Source: Clostridia bacterium
Lineage (GTDB): Bacteria; Bacillota; Clostridia; Christensenellales; Borkfalkiaceae
NCBI GenBank assembly: GCA_014804995.1
Contig: JAAUYS010000167.1
Location: forward strand, 1 to 42,216
Length of the DNA: 42,216 nt
Reading direction: 5' to 3'
The translations under genes were made by a program, and so were the position numbers. The notes below the pieces were generated by a model. It saw only the letters and a list, made by a program, of their open reading frames with translations, was not told where the DNA came from and made no database searches. Shown here piece after piece: positions 1 to 7,006 of this stretch; the first letter of the stretch is position 1, and each line of letters begins with the position of its first letter.

Positions 1-2
1 AG

Positions 3-185
3 AGGTCCTCTCTTGAGGATGCGAATAGTATTATTGAAAACGATAGGTACCCTGTGCGCTACCGTAAGCAGGCAATTAACCTGCTGTCCGCGCGGATAGA
101 GGCGTGGATACAGAAGGAGATAGATGATAGCTTTGTATCCTGGTTCCTTGGCTGGGACAGGGATTTTAGAGATAGCTTCATGTAA
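3..185 (+). CDS. C-terminal fragment of an unknown protein, cut by the window start
   Basis: An open frame runs in from the left edge and stops at TAA 183-185, leaving 60 residues. The visible part is charged and rich in tryptophan (RIEAWIQKEID, SFVSWFLGWDRDF) and looks like a helical C-terminus. No family is recognisable. A clear Shine-Dalgarno for the next gene follows the stop by a few bases, so it is probably the end of an upstream gene of the same early operon. The true start lies outside the window. Confidence 0.6.
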   Translation, partial: RSSLEDANSIIENDRYPVRYRKQAINLLSARIEAWIQKEIDDSFVSWFLGWDRDFRDSFM

Positions 186-206
186 AAACATAAAGGAGAT
201 TATTCT

Positions 207-653
207 ATGTTTAACTTAAATAACATGCGCTGCACCGATTTTGCAGTGAGAGGCATGGAACATCCAGCCAATTATTGCGGCGGCCAGATGGTGTATTTCT
301 GGTCTGCTGATATGAGCAGGCCGGAATTAGTGGCGCGGACGTGGTACTATCACGCCTTGCGCTTTGAGCCAGCGCAGGTTGCCTGCCGTCTGGAGATTAA
401 GCTGCCTGACGATGGCAGATATGGGGTTGGCCGTGGCAAGCACATTCTTGCGTCCAATACGGAGGCGTATGACAACGCCTTTATTATGGCGTTGTATGAC
501 GCCTTGCGGCCAGTGAATCAGCCAAGACGTTATATGACCATAGCCCAGGGGATTGCGGAGCTTATAAAGGCAATCTCGCGCGAAACTGGGCACAAATATT
601 TATTAACTTCCAACAGCCTTATCCCCGTTGTGATAAGGCGCAAGGACCAATAG
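207..653 (+). CDS. hypothetical protein, 148 aa
   Basis: Start chosen at ATG 207, which follows a strong AAGGAGA site at about 193-199. The protein is soluble, with no membrane segment or signal peptide. The N-terminal half contains several tryptophans and aromatics (YFWSADMSRP, RTWYYHALRF) and the C-terminal half looks helical (IAQGIAELIKAISRETG). I do not recognise the family. It is followed by a spacer with a 12-bp hairpin (670-698), the pattern seen between the first genes of this strand. Function unknown; early phage gene by position. Confidence 0.75.
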   Translation: MFNLNNMRCTDFAVRGMEHPANYCGGQMVYFWSADMSRPELVARTWYYHALRFEPAQVACRLEIKLPDDGRYGVGRGKHILASNTEAYDNAFIMALYDALRPVNQPRRYMTIAQGIAELIKAISRETGHKYLLTSNSLIPVVIRRKDQ

Positions 654-669
654 CTGATAACCTATAACC

Positions 670-698
670 GGCGCTAGTATGTGTATCATGCTGGCGCC
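670..698 (+). other. intergenic RNA hairpin
   Basis: A 12-bp stem (GGCGCTAGTATG with CATGCTGGCGCC, two G-U wobbles when transcribed on the plus strand) closes a 5-nt loop TGTAT. It lies between the stop at 653 and the Shine-Dalgarno at about 703-708. No T-run follows, so it is unlikely to be a simple intrinsic terminator; a transcript-processing or 3'-end-stabilising element is more likely. Both wobbles are favourable only in the plus-strand RNA. Confidence 0.55.
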
Positions 699-715
699 AC
701 AATAAGAGGTAACAT

Positions 716-958
716 ATGAGACTGGAATTTCGTAGTAGGTTGACTGGCAAGGAGTTTCGGACAAATGTCAAGCCTCTTTCAATGGAGAGAGACGGCAACT
801 GGCGTACATGGAAGATGCCTGAAAGATTCTGCAAGCGCTTCTGGGGTAGTCGCTACCAGGGAATGAGATACCAGATAGACATTTTATGGGGAGTATTCTG
901 GTGCCCTTGTATAGTGGGCAAGGACTGGATAAGTTTCTATACAGGAGACTGTTGGTAG
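716..958 (+). CDS. hypothetical protein, 80 aa
   Basis: ATG 716 follows the site AAGAGGT with correct spacing. The protein is basic in its first half (RLEFRSRLTGKEFRTNVK) and tryptophan/cysteine-rich at the end (WGVFWCPCIVGKDWISFYTGDCW), possibly a small folded domain. No family recognised. It is flanked on both sides by intergenic hairpins (670-698 and 974-1010), which supports it being a separate cistron rather than a chance frame. A minus-strand frame across the same bases lacks a ribosome site and was left out. Confidence 0.6.
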   Translation: MRLEFRSRLTGKEFRTNVKPLSMERDGNWRTWKMPERFCKRFWGSRYQGMRYQIDILWGVFWCPCIVGKDWISFYTGDCW

Positions 959-973
959 TTTTATAGTGTCTGA

Positions 974-1010
974 CAGACCATGTATAACTCATAATATTAT
1001 GCGTGGTCTG
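974..1010 (+). other. intergenic RNA hairpin
   Basis: A 14-bp stem, CAGACCATGTATAA (974-987) with TTATGCGTGGTCTG (997-1010), closes a 9-nt loop. Three G-U wobbles keep the stem intact only in plus-strand RNA. No T-run follows. A weaker second stem, TGGCA (1014-1018) with TGCCA, lies just downstream. It sits between two early genes, about 60 bases before the next start codon. Confidence 0.55.
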
Positions 1011-1070
1011 GACTGGCATTGTAAATTCCAGGCAATTTTGCCATAATAATCTAACATTAGGAGATATATT

Positions 1071-1655
1071 ATGAACGTGCAGGATTTGGAAATCAGGATT
1101 GAGTATGACCAGTATGCTGAAAATCCCAGGGAAATGTTTGACAATTTGGGCAAGATAGTTTATCACAGTAACAGATATATGTTAGGTGATGAAGACATAT
1201 CTCCAGATGAATTTGAGATGCCGAAGGATGCTATTTATCTGCCGGTGTATGCGAACATTCACGGGAGCATAAGCCTGTCCGTGAGTGAGTATGCTGGCTC
1301 ATGGGATAGTGGCATGTCGGGGTACATTTATACCACGCCTGACAAGATAAGGGAGTTCTACGGCGACAACATCCCTTCAGAGTCTGACATAAAGGAGGCT
1401 CTCAAGGGTGAGATAGCGGAGTTCTCGGCATACTTGTCTGGGGAGGTTTATGGCTACAGGATTCTGGACAGGAGGACAGGTGAGGAGCTGGACTCTTGTT
1501 GGGGATTCTACGGCTACGACTACTGCAGGGAGTATGCCGAGGGAGAGGCGCAGGGAATAGTTGACAGCGCCAATCAGAGGGAGTATGATAGCGCCGTTCG
1601 CGAGTACTTGTATGCGAGAGAGAAGTACCAGGCTATTGCCAAAGAGATAGCCTAG
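1071..1655 (+). CDS. conserved phage/plasmid protein of unknown function, 194 aa
   Basis: ATG 1071 follows TTAGGAGA. The sequence carries motifs I recognise from a widespread uncharacterised phage and plasmid family: an N-terminal LEIRIEYDQ...DNLGKIV, a central WDSGMSGYIY, LSGEVYGYRI and DSCWGFYGYDYC. Length (194) fits that family. The protein is very acidic and tyrosine-rich with no membrane segment. The biochemical role of the family is, to my knowledge, not established; acidic DNA-mimic or host-takeover functions are possible but unproven. Hairpins bound it on both sides. Confidence 0.8.
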   Translation: MNVQDLEIRIEYDQYAENPREMFDNLGKIVYHSNRYMLGDEDISPDEFEMPKDAIYLPVYANIHGSISLSVSEYAGSWDSGMSGYIYTTPDKIREFYGDNIPSESDIKEALKGEIAEFSAYLSGEVYGYRILDRRTGEELDSCWGFYGYDYCREYAEGEAQGIVDSANQREYDSAVREYLYAREKYQAIAKEIA

Positions 1656-1668
1656 TGTTATAAGAGGC

Positions 1669-1704
1669 ATAGGCAGGTCGGTATTGCCAGTGCTGGCCTG
1701 CTAT
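1669..1704 (+). other. intergenic RNA hairpin
   Basis: ATAG (1669-1672) plus CAGGTCGG (1674-1681) pairs with CTGGCCTG (1693-1700) plus CTAT (1701-1704). This gives 12 bp with one bulged G and an 11-nt loop. No T-run follows directly. It is the third hairpin of its kind between early genes and lies immediately upstream of the AAA+ gene leader. Confidence 0.5.
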
Positions 1705-1713
1705 AAAGATAAT
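1684..1713 (+). promoter_or_regulatory. candidate sigma70-type promoter before the AAA+ gene
   Basis: TTGCCA (1684-1689, one mismatch to TTGACA) is followed after 18 bases by GATAAT (1708-1713, one mismatch to TATAAT). It overlaps the hairpin at 1669-1704 and would start transcription about 25-30 bases before ATG 1747. Sequence match only; the surrounding leader is AT-rich, so chance similarity is possible. Confidence 0.35.
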
Positions 1714-1746
1714 AGTAATAATTTATAAAAAGAAAAGGAGATTATT

Positions 1747-2703
1747 ATGGCGACTTATGTGAATTATGACGCGGGGAAGTTGTTTGCTGGGAAGGCGAGT
1801 GGCAATCTGATTGCTGGATATGACCAAGCTACAGAAGACGTGCCGCCATTGCGCAGGGACTACATCCCGCAGGAGTGGGTGGCGCGTGACCTGATTCCGC
1901 AGCTTATTAATTATAATGAGCCGATATGGATTTCAGGCCCTACGGGTTGTGGCAAGACTCTTGGTGTGAAGTGGGTGGCGGCCAGGCTCCGCTATCCCGT
2001 TTTTGAAATCACGGCCACGCCTGACATGTCCGCGTCTGACCTGTTCGGACATATCGGTCTGGAGAACGGCGAGACCGTCTGGGTTGACGGCGCGCTGGCT
2101 TGTGCGATGAAGCAAGGCGGCATATTCCTGCTGAATGAGATAGACTATTTGCAGCCCTCTCTTGCGGCTGGACTTAATACTGTCCTTGATGGCAGCCCAT
2201 TGCGGATACCAGATACAGGGGAGGTGATAGTTCCGGAGCCTGGGTTTAAGTTTATCGCCACGGCCAATACAAATGGCAATGGTGATATTTCTGGTCTGTA
2301 TGTGGGCACAAATGCGCAGAACATGGCGTTTGTGAATCGTTTTATTAATATCAGTGCAAGTTATGTCAATGAGAAACAGGAGATGGCATTTCTCATAAAG
2401 GCATATCCGAATCTTGACAAGACCATAATCTCGTATATGGTGAAGCTGGCTGGGCTTACACGAAAGGCATTGGCTGGAGAGAAAATCTCAAGCGACTATT
2501 CAGACATAACGCAGGAGCTGACCACTGCCATAAGCACGAGGTCGCTTATGCGCTGGGCGAAACAGATTGAGATATATAAGCCGCTTGCGAAAGCTGGCAT
2601 CAACGTGGTGGAGTACGCGCTTGAGAGGTCGGTGACGACAGACAGCGCGAGCATGTCGGTGTTGAAGGCGCTTTTGCAGAGGGTGGCGGGGAGTACGAAA
2701 TGA
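1747..2703 (+). CDS. MoxR/CbbQ-like AAA+ ATPase
   Basis: 318 residues; ATG 1747 follows AAAAGGAGA. Walker A is GPTGCGKT at residues 64-71, Walker B is GGIFLLNEID at about 124-133, sensor 1 lies in FIATANTNGNGD at about 169-180, and a VNRF motif near 196 fits the arginine-finger region. The DMSASDLFGH segment after Walker A is typical of the MoxR/CbbQ/CobS branch. These are ring ATPases that remodel client proteins or drive metal insertion, normally together with a VWA-domain partner, and such a partner is encoded at 3932-5584. Client unknown. It overlaps the next small gene through ATGA. Confidence 0.9.
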   Translation: MATYVNYDAGKLFAGKASGNLIAGYDQATEDVPPLRRDYIPQEWVARDLIPQLINYNEPIWISGPTGCGKTLGVKWVAARLRYPVFEITATPDMSASDLFGHIGLENGETVWVDGALACAMKQGGIFLLNEIDYLQPSLAAGLNTVLDGSPLRIPDTGEVIVPEPGFKFIATANTNGNGDISGLYVGTNAQNMAFVNRFINISASYVNEKQEMAFLIKAYPNLDKTIISYMVKLAGLTRKALAGEKISSDYSDITQELTTAISTRSLMRWAKQIEIYKPLAKAGINVVEYALERSVTTDSASMSVLKALLQRVAGSTK

Positions 2704-2834
2704 GATTTCATTCAAGAAGATTTACAAAGTTTTGCAAGACCACCCAGAAGGTGCATAAATGGGTGGAGATTGACGCCGACTACTGGTGGGATATTCATGC
2801 CGCATGGTGGCGTCTGGTATTTGTAGGTAAGTGA
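2700..2834 (+). CDS. small basic tryptophan-rich protein, 44 aa
   Basis: ATG 2700 overlaps the AAA+ stop in the arrangement ATGA, and GGGGAG upstream serves as ribosome site. It has 44 residues: a very basic first half (MRFHSRRFTKFCKTTQKVHKW) and a second half with WW twice (DADYWWDIHAAWWRL). No known family. The tight coupling to the ATPase and the position inside the AAA+/DUF3150/VWA set suggest an accessory role in that machine, but this is inference from position only. Confidence 0.5.
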   Translation: MRFHSRRFTKFCKTTQKVHKWVEIDADYWWDIHAAWWRLVFVGK

Positions 2835-2861
2835 ACAATCTAACAGAATGGAGAAAAGAAA

Positions 2862-3881
2862 ATGGCGGACCAGAATGTTGTATCTAACGGTATTTTTGTT
2901 ATTCCTAATATTACTATTTGGACAGGCAAGGCCACGCTCAAGCGCGAGGAGTTGCCTGTTGACCCTGACAAGCTGCCCCCGGATGACGTGACCAAGAGTT
3001 TCGGTAGCAAGGCGATATATGACAAGGACAAGCTGCGTCCGTTCCTTGCTATAAAGTCCAGGATGCGGACGCTTATGATGAGCAAGTGCATGCCGTTCAT
3101 AGGTGGCTACATGTGTGGCGAGGACCAGCTTCAGGATGTGGAGGCTGGGCTTGATGCCTTGCGCAATGAGTTTTATAATGAGGTAACAAAACTGGAGGGA
3201 GAATATCAGGCCGTTTGTGATGAGTGGCTTGATGAGCATAAGGACTGGGCGCATATAATGCAGCCTGCCATGCCCAGTCCGCATGAGATAGGGAGCAGGT
3301 TTGTCTTTGGCTGGGACACTGTGAGAATCTCGCCAGTGGGAGATGCGACAGAGAAAAAACTGGACTCTCTCGTTGACGAGTCGGTGGCGAATATGGCGGA
3401 GGAGATTGCCGCCACGCGGGAGAGTGTCTATTCAAAGACCAGTAGCAAGAATACGGTGAAACCTCTTGAGCGTCTTATAGAAAGGTGCAAGGCGCTGACG
3501 TTCATGGGCAGTCCGCACCTGGCGAAACTTGCGGACGTGCTAACGGCGCTAACGACCCTGCCGAGCAGGGAGACTATCAACGCGGCGCTTGCGCCATTGG
3601 CTACGTCGGAGGGGTTGCAGTCATTTGTTGATAGTTTATCTGGCAATGAGTCAGGTCTTGAGGTGTGGAACAAGGCGGTGAGTCTCGCGCCACAGGATAG
3701 TGAGCCTGACAGTATTATATCTGAAGCGGAGCAGTTACTGTCAGGCACTGATGAGGAAGGAGTGCTAGAAGCCGAGCCTGTACCCGAGCCGGTCAAACCC
3801 GAGTCAGTCATTCCAATGGCGCCAGATGATGACAAGAAAGATGGTGATGGGGTATTTCTTGACTCATTCGGTTTATTCTAA
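2862..3881 (+). CDS. DUF3150-like protein of the AAA+/VWA module
   Basis: 339 residues; ATG 2862 follows AATGGAGA. The middle (about residues 60-190) is helical and includes MSKCMPFIGGYMC and LDALRNEFYNEVTKLEGEY, resembling the DUF3150 family, which I recall being encoded between a MoxR/CobS-like ATPase and a CobT-like VWA protein in phage operons. The C-terminus (about 270-325) is acidic and proline-rich, probably disordered. Gene order here (ATPase, this protein, VWA) supports the assignment and suggests an adaptor or substrate of the ATPase. Family call from memory of sequence pattern and context, not from a search. Confidence 0.6.
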   Translation: MADQNVVSNGIFVIPNITIWTGKATLKREELPVDPDKLPPDDVTKSFGSKAIYDKDKLRPFLAIKSRMRTLMMSKCMPFIGGYMCGEDQLQDVEAGLDALRNEFYNEVTKLEGEYQAVCDEWLDEHKDWAHIMQPAMPSPHEIGSRFVFGWDTVRISPVGDATEKKLDSLVDESVANMAEEIAATRESVYSKTSSKNTVKPLERLIERCKALTFMGSPHLAKLADVLTALTTLPSRETINAALAPLATSEGLQSFVDSLSGNESGLEVWNKAVSLAPQDSEPDSIISEAEQLLSGTDEEGVLEAEPVPEPVKPESVIPMAPDDDKKDGDGVFLDSFGLF

Positions 3882-3890
3882 TAACTAATA

Positions 3891-3912
3891 GGGCATGGGG
3901 AAACCCATGCCC
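3891..3912 (+). other. GAAA-tetraloop hairpin (copy 1)
   Basis: GGGCATGGG (3891-3899), loop GAAA (3900-3903), CCCATGCCC (3904-3912): a perfect 9-bp stem with a GNRA tetraloop. It lies just after the stop at 3881 and before AAAGGAGA of the VWA gene. No T-run. A near copy lies at 5791-5816. Confidence 0.65.
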
Positions 3913-3931
3913 ATAAATAAAGGAGAGTGTT

Positions 3932-5584
3932 ATGAAGGTTAGTGAGATTACAATGCTTACAAAGGCGTTGAGTGAAAAGAAAAATGTCCGTGCCATGTTG
4001 TCGTTTGATGGCAGGGCATATGCCGGTTTCAAGAGCGGAAAATATACAATCCATATCCCTGTACCGGATGACAATTCCCATAGTCAACTGGTTCATGGAT
4101 ATATTGACCATGAGACAGGGCATGTGAAGTGGACAGACTTTGATAAATTACAGGAATTATATAGAGATGAGCATACGCTTGCCAATATCTATGAGGATGA
4201 GATGGTGGAGCGCAAGATGGGAGAGATTTTCCCCGGGTGCAGGGAGAATCTGGAAGCTCTTGCGAAAAGCGTATTTGACTGCAAGATGCCGGTATACATA
4301 AAAGATACTGTAAAAAAATACAAAAGAAACCCGCGTATGGATATTATAGAAATTGTTGATTATGCTCTTTTATATATCAGACGGGCGCGTCTGGTGAAAG
4401 AGTTTCAGAGCCATGCCAATGCCATGAGAAAGGTTTTGTATGCGATATTCAAAGGCGAACGCAAGGAGCTTGACGAGCTTCTGGATGCGTCATGTGATTG
4501 CACAGAGGATAGTGTGCGTTGTGCCAGGGAGCTTTACGCTTTGATTTGTATGCGTTTTAATGAGGATGTTGCCCAGAATAATTCCCAGCAGAATACTGGA
4601 GAGGACGGCAATCAGGATAGTGATAACCAGGGAGATTCTGGGGAGAGTGGCGGCGCATCGGGAGAGACTGATAGTACTGGTGACAGTGAGCTGGATGAGG
4701 CATTGAACGAGGCGCAAGGTGAGGAACAACCAGGGTATGGTTTGGGAATTTTCTCAAGTGATATTGGCAACGCGTTGAGCAATAGGTTTTCAGAAGAATT
4801 GAAAACGTATGATACTGAGAAAAAAATGGAGATTGAGGAGTTCAATATAGGGAAGAATGATGAGTATAATGATTATTTAAAATGTGATTGGACTAGACAG
4901 AGTTCTGTAAAAGTCATAACGAATATGGCCGCAAGAATGGGGAGGACTCTTATGCCTCTCTTGCAGCATCATTCATATAGGCCAGCGCGTCCTGATTATG
5001 CTGGGACAAGTATTGCCAAAAGAAGATTATATAAAGTCAGGACTGGAAGCGCGGATGTCTTTATGACAAAGGGTGTGCAGCGGGATGTGAATGTTGAGCT
5101 GAAGATACTTTGTGATACATCCGGCTCAATGGATGGAGAACGGATTAAGATAGTGGCGCGGAGTCTGCTTGCGATATATCATGCGCTCAATGGTAGGCGT
5201 GGTATAGATATGCATGTGGCATATTTTGATGATGCGTATAAACCCGCTGATGACAGGGATTTAAGGAACTATGTGACAGCGGATGCTGAAGGTGGGACAT
5301 GCCTTGGCATGGCTATTGGAAGGATATTACAGGAGTACAAGACGGACAAGCGCAGGGTTCTCTTTGTGTTCACAGATGGGGAAACATGTGACAAGGGTAC
5401 TGCGCTGGACATGATAAAGAGTGCGGCGCGTAAGGGAGTGGAGTTATATGGCATAGGCATATGCACGGACATTCTTGATGATTATGATGGGCTTGTGCAT
5501 GAGAATGTGTATGAGCTTGACAAGGTGCCTGGCGTGCTTCAGAAGATGTTGCGCGAGGCGTTATTAAATAAAAAGGCGGCATAA
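3932..5584 (+). CDS. CobT-type VWA-domain protein with HExxH motif
   Basis: 550 residues; ATG 3932 follows AAAGGAGAG. The C-terminal third is a von Willebrand A domain with an intact MIDAS: DTSGSMDG at about 394-401, GGTCLGMA near 453 and FTDGETCDKG near 480. The N-terminus carries HETGH (residues 60-64), a HExxH pattern, followed by TDF and an EDEMVERKM segment. A similar HE..H / ED..VE signature occurs in CobT-like VWA proteins; whether it binds metal or cuts peptide bonds here is unknown. An acidic, low-complexity stretch (about 210-270, Asp/Gly/Glu/Gln) separates the two parts. Presumed partner of the AAA+ ATPase at 1747-2703. Confidence 0.85.
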   Translation: MKVSEITMLTKALSEKKNVRAMLSFDGRAYAGFKSGKYTIHIPVPDDNSHSQLVHGYIDHETGHVKWTDFDKLQELYRDEHTLANIYEDEMVERKMGEIFPGCRENLEALAKSVFDCKMPVYIKDTVKKYKRNPRMDIIEIVDYALLYIRRARLVKEFQSHANAMRKVLYAIFKGERKELDELLDASCDCTEDSVRCARELYALICMRFNEDVAQNNSQQNTGEDGNQDSDNQGDSGESGGASGETDSTGDSELDEALNEAQGEEQPGYGLGIFSSDIGNALSNRFSEELKTYDTEKKMEIEEFNIGKNDEYNDYLKCDWTRQSSVKVITNMAARMGRTLMPLLQHHSYRPARPDYAGTSIAKRRLYKVRTGSADVFMTKGVQRDVNVELKILCDTSGSMDGERIKIVARSLLAIYHALNGRRGIDMHVAYFDDAYKPADDRDLRNYVTADAEGGTCLGMAIGRILQEYKTDKRRVLFVFTDGETCDKGTALDMIKSAARKGVELYGIGICTDILDDYDGLVHENVYELDKVPGVLQKMLREALLNKKAA

Positions 5585-5586
5585 GT

Positions 5587-5781
5587 ATGGAACAGGTGAG
5601 ACTTTTATGCAGGGTGGACAAGGTTGCGTATGAGGCAAGACGCAATCCGAAAGTGAAAGAGGCGGCGGTGAATTATATAAGGCTTGTCATGGACAGGTTT
5701 GGCAAGGCGTGGCCATATATGGAGGGTGTATGCGCATGTTACCTTGATGAGCTTATTGACTTGCCAGAGGATTTGGGATAA
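5587..5781 (+). CDS. hypothetical protein, 64 aa
   Basis: ATG 5587 starts two bases after the VWA stop, so it is probably translated by coupling; only a weak AAGG precedes it. The product is small and helical (VAYEARRNPKVKEAAVNYIRLVMDRF) with an acidic end (LDELIDLPEDLG). No family recognised. It is the last gene before the second GAAA hairpin and a candidate promoter, so it likely belongs to the AAA+/VWA transcription unit. Confidence 0.6.
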   Translation: MEQVRLLCRVDKVAYEARRNPKVKEAAVNYIRLVMDRFGKAWPYMEGVCACYLDELIDLPEDLG

Positions 5782-5790
5782 TAAAAACTT

Positions 5791-5816
5791 ATGGGCATGG
5801 GGAAACCTGTGCCCAT
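5791..5816 (+). other. GAAA-tetraloop hairpin (copy 2)
   Basis: ATGGGCATGGG (5791-5801), loop GAAA (5802-5805), CCTGTGCCCAT (5806-5816): 11 bp including two G-U wobbles. The left arm and loop are identical to copy 1 at 3891-3903. The right arm differs at two positions, both of which turn a Watson-Crick pair into a wobble in plus-strand RNA. It marks the end of the VWA unit. Confidence 0.6.
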
Positions 5817-5824
5817 GATATAAT
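5816..5824 (+). promoter_or_regulatory. candidate extended -10 promoter
   Basis: TGATATAAT gives a perfect TATAAT (5819-5824) with an upstream TG at the extended -10 position. No good -35 is present (the hairpin occupies that place), which is acceptable for an extended -10 site. It would drive the gene at 5847 and the downstream nuclease/helicase genes. Match only. Confidence 0.35.
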
Positions 5825-5846
5825 AACATTTAATAAGGAGATTGTC

Positions 5847-6395
5847 ATGTCAGAGTACAATGTTGAGAAGCCAAAGAAGATTGCCCAGTCTATCAGTCCA
5901 GAGGAGATGGCGGCGATGGAGCCGATTGACAAGCTGGTGCAGGTAGTTGTGCCAAGGCTTATTGACAAGGTGAATGAGTTGACATGGGAGAACGGGAAAC
6001 TCAAGCATGATTTCGCGGAGCTTGAGGCCAGTCTTAAGTCACGCATTGACGCGCTGGACCTGTCACTTACCAAAGCCAAGGCGGACATTGAGGCGATAAG
6101 CAGGGAAGACAAGGGAGAGAGCAGGCCTGTTGAGAAAAAGACAAAGACGCGTAAGGCTGTGAAAGACAAGCCGACATATGTGCCCGAGGCGCAGTACGCT
6201 GTTTATGATTCCGAAACTGATACATGGCAGCCGAGGGAGATTGACGGCAAGAAAATCACGGGTGCGTTGATAGACACGGTGAAACATTTGAATGGCGGAG
6301 CCAGCGAAGTCTATAGTCAGGAGCTGATAGACTATATAAACGGCCTTGATGATGAGATTGTGGCGGCCATTAAGGATAGGTTTCCCACGGCATAG
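5847..6395 (+). CDS. hypothetical coiled-coil protein, 182 aa
   Basis: ATG 5847 follows AATAAGGAGA. Residues about 28-85 (LVQVVVPRLIDKVNELTWENGKLKHDF and following) form a likely coiled coil. A basic linker (EKKTKTRKAVKDKP, about 93-107) follows, then a compact C-terminal domain with YVPEAQYAVYDSETDTWQPREIDGK. No named family. A structural or DNA-associated dimer is plausible. It begins the second early gene cluster and is followed by the MazG-like gene after 13 bases. Confidence 0.75.
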   Translation: MSEYNVEKPKKIAQSISPEEMAAMEPIDKLVQVVVPRLIDKVNELTWENGKLKHDFAELEASLKSRIDALDLSLTKAKADIEAISREDKGESRPVEKKTKTRKAVKDKPTYVPEAQYAVYDSETDTWQPREIDGKKITGALIDTVKHLNGGASEVYSQELIDYINGLDDEIVAAIKDRFPTA

Positions 6396-6408
6396 ATAGG
6401 AGGAAGAT

Positions 6409-6741
6409 ATGACAAGATATGCAAGTTCCGATGATTACTATGGCTTTATGAAAGATAGGGCTATAGATATATACAGGACTCTTGGTAATGGAGATGAGCT
6501 TGCTGGAGAGAGCATACTCATAAACCTGTGTTCATTCCTGCGGGTTGCGAGGATGAAACATAGGTCCATTGACCAGAATAGAACCCAGCTTATGAATGAC
6601 TTTCTGGAAGAAGTGGAGGAACTTAAGGGAGCCCTTGAGGGAACGCATGAACATGATTTTCCATCGGAGCTTATGGACTGCATGACAGTGCTGGTCCGGT
6701 TGTGGAATTATGAGTATGTAAATCAGGTATGTGAGAAATAG
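6409..6741 (+). CDS. MazG-like (all-alpha NTP pyrophosphohydrolase-like) protein
   Basis: 110 residues; ATG 6409 follows ATAGGAGGA. The acidic pattern FLEEVEEL (residues 66-72) followed by SELMDCMTVL (E87, D90) matches the ExxE...ExxD metal-binding helices of MazG/dUTPase-type enzymes, which hydrolyse nucleoside triphosphates to monophosphates. Phage MazG proteins are thought to lower alarmone or non-canonical nucleotide levels. The spacing is short for a full enzyme, so it could be a minimal or divergent member. Genes before and after are closely spaced in one operon. Confidence 0.5.
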   Translation: MTRYASSDDYYGFMKDRAIDIYRTLGNGDELAGESILINLCSFLRVARMKHRSIDQNRTQLMNDFLEEVEELKGALEGTHEHDFPSELMDCMTVLVRLWNYEYVNQVCEK

Positions 6742-6751
6742 GAGGTGCGAT

Positions 6752-7006
6752 ATGGGGACTGCCGCGTTTACGCATAAATTGTTACAGGAGAATTTACGCC
6801 AGAAAGAAATGGACTATGAGAGGCATAAGGCTGTGAAGCTGTTTGCCGACAAGTTGGCGGAGGCGAGGGAGAGGGATTCAAAAGAGTTGGCCGAAGCGTT
6901 GCGGGTGTGCGCGCCAGAGGACATGATGAAGCTCCTGCTCAATAAGTTGCGGGATGTGGGTTATAAAGAGGCGGTGGAGATGTATGAGTGTCGTATTATC
7001 TCCTAG
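6752..7006 (+). CDS. hypothetical helical protein, 84 aa
   Basis: Start chosen at ATG 6752 because TAGGAGGTG lies directly upstream; a longer start at 6731 would overlap the MazG-like gene and has no ribosome site. The protein is charged and almost wholly helical (ENLRQKEMDYERHKAVKLFADKL and similar), ending with KLRDVGYKEAVEMYECRIIS. No family recognised. Its 3' end overlaps the start of the nuclease gene at 6984, so the two are probably translationally coupled. Confidence 0.65.
   Translation: MGTAAFTHKLLQENLRQKEMDYERHKAVKLFADKLAEARERDSKELAEALRVCAPEDMMKLLLNKLRDVGYKEAVEMYECRIIS

Noticed and set aside
2712-3435. Minus-strand frames of 112-190 residues under the DUF3150-like gene
   Set aside because: The plus-strand gene has a ribosome site, fits its operon and has protein-like composition; the minus frames do not.
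1747-5584. Cobalamin or nitric-oxide reductase metabolic operon
   Set aside because: The MoxR/CobT resemblance is to domains only; neighbours are phage genes and no metabolic enzyme is present.
6954-6983. Longer N-terminus for the Cas4-like nuclease
   Set aside because: The start at 6984 has GGTGGAG and gives the canonical LSPSNLQTFRQCP beginning.
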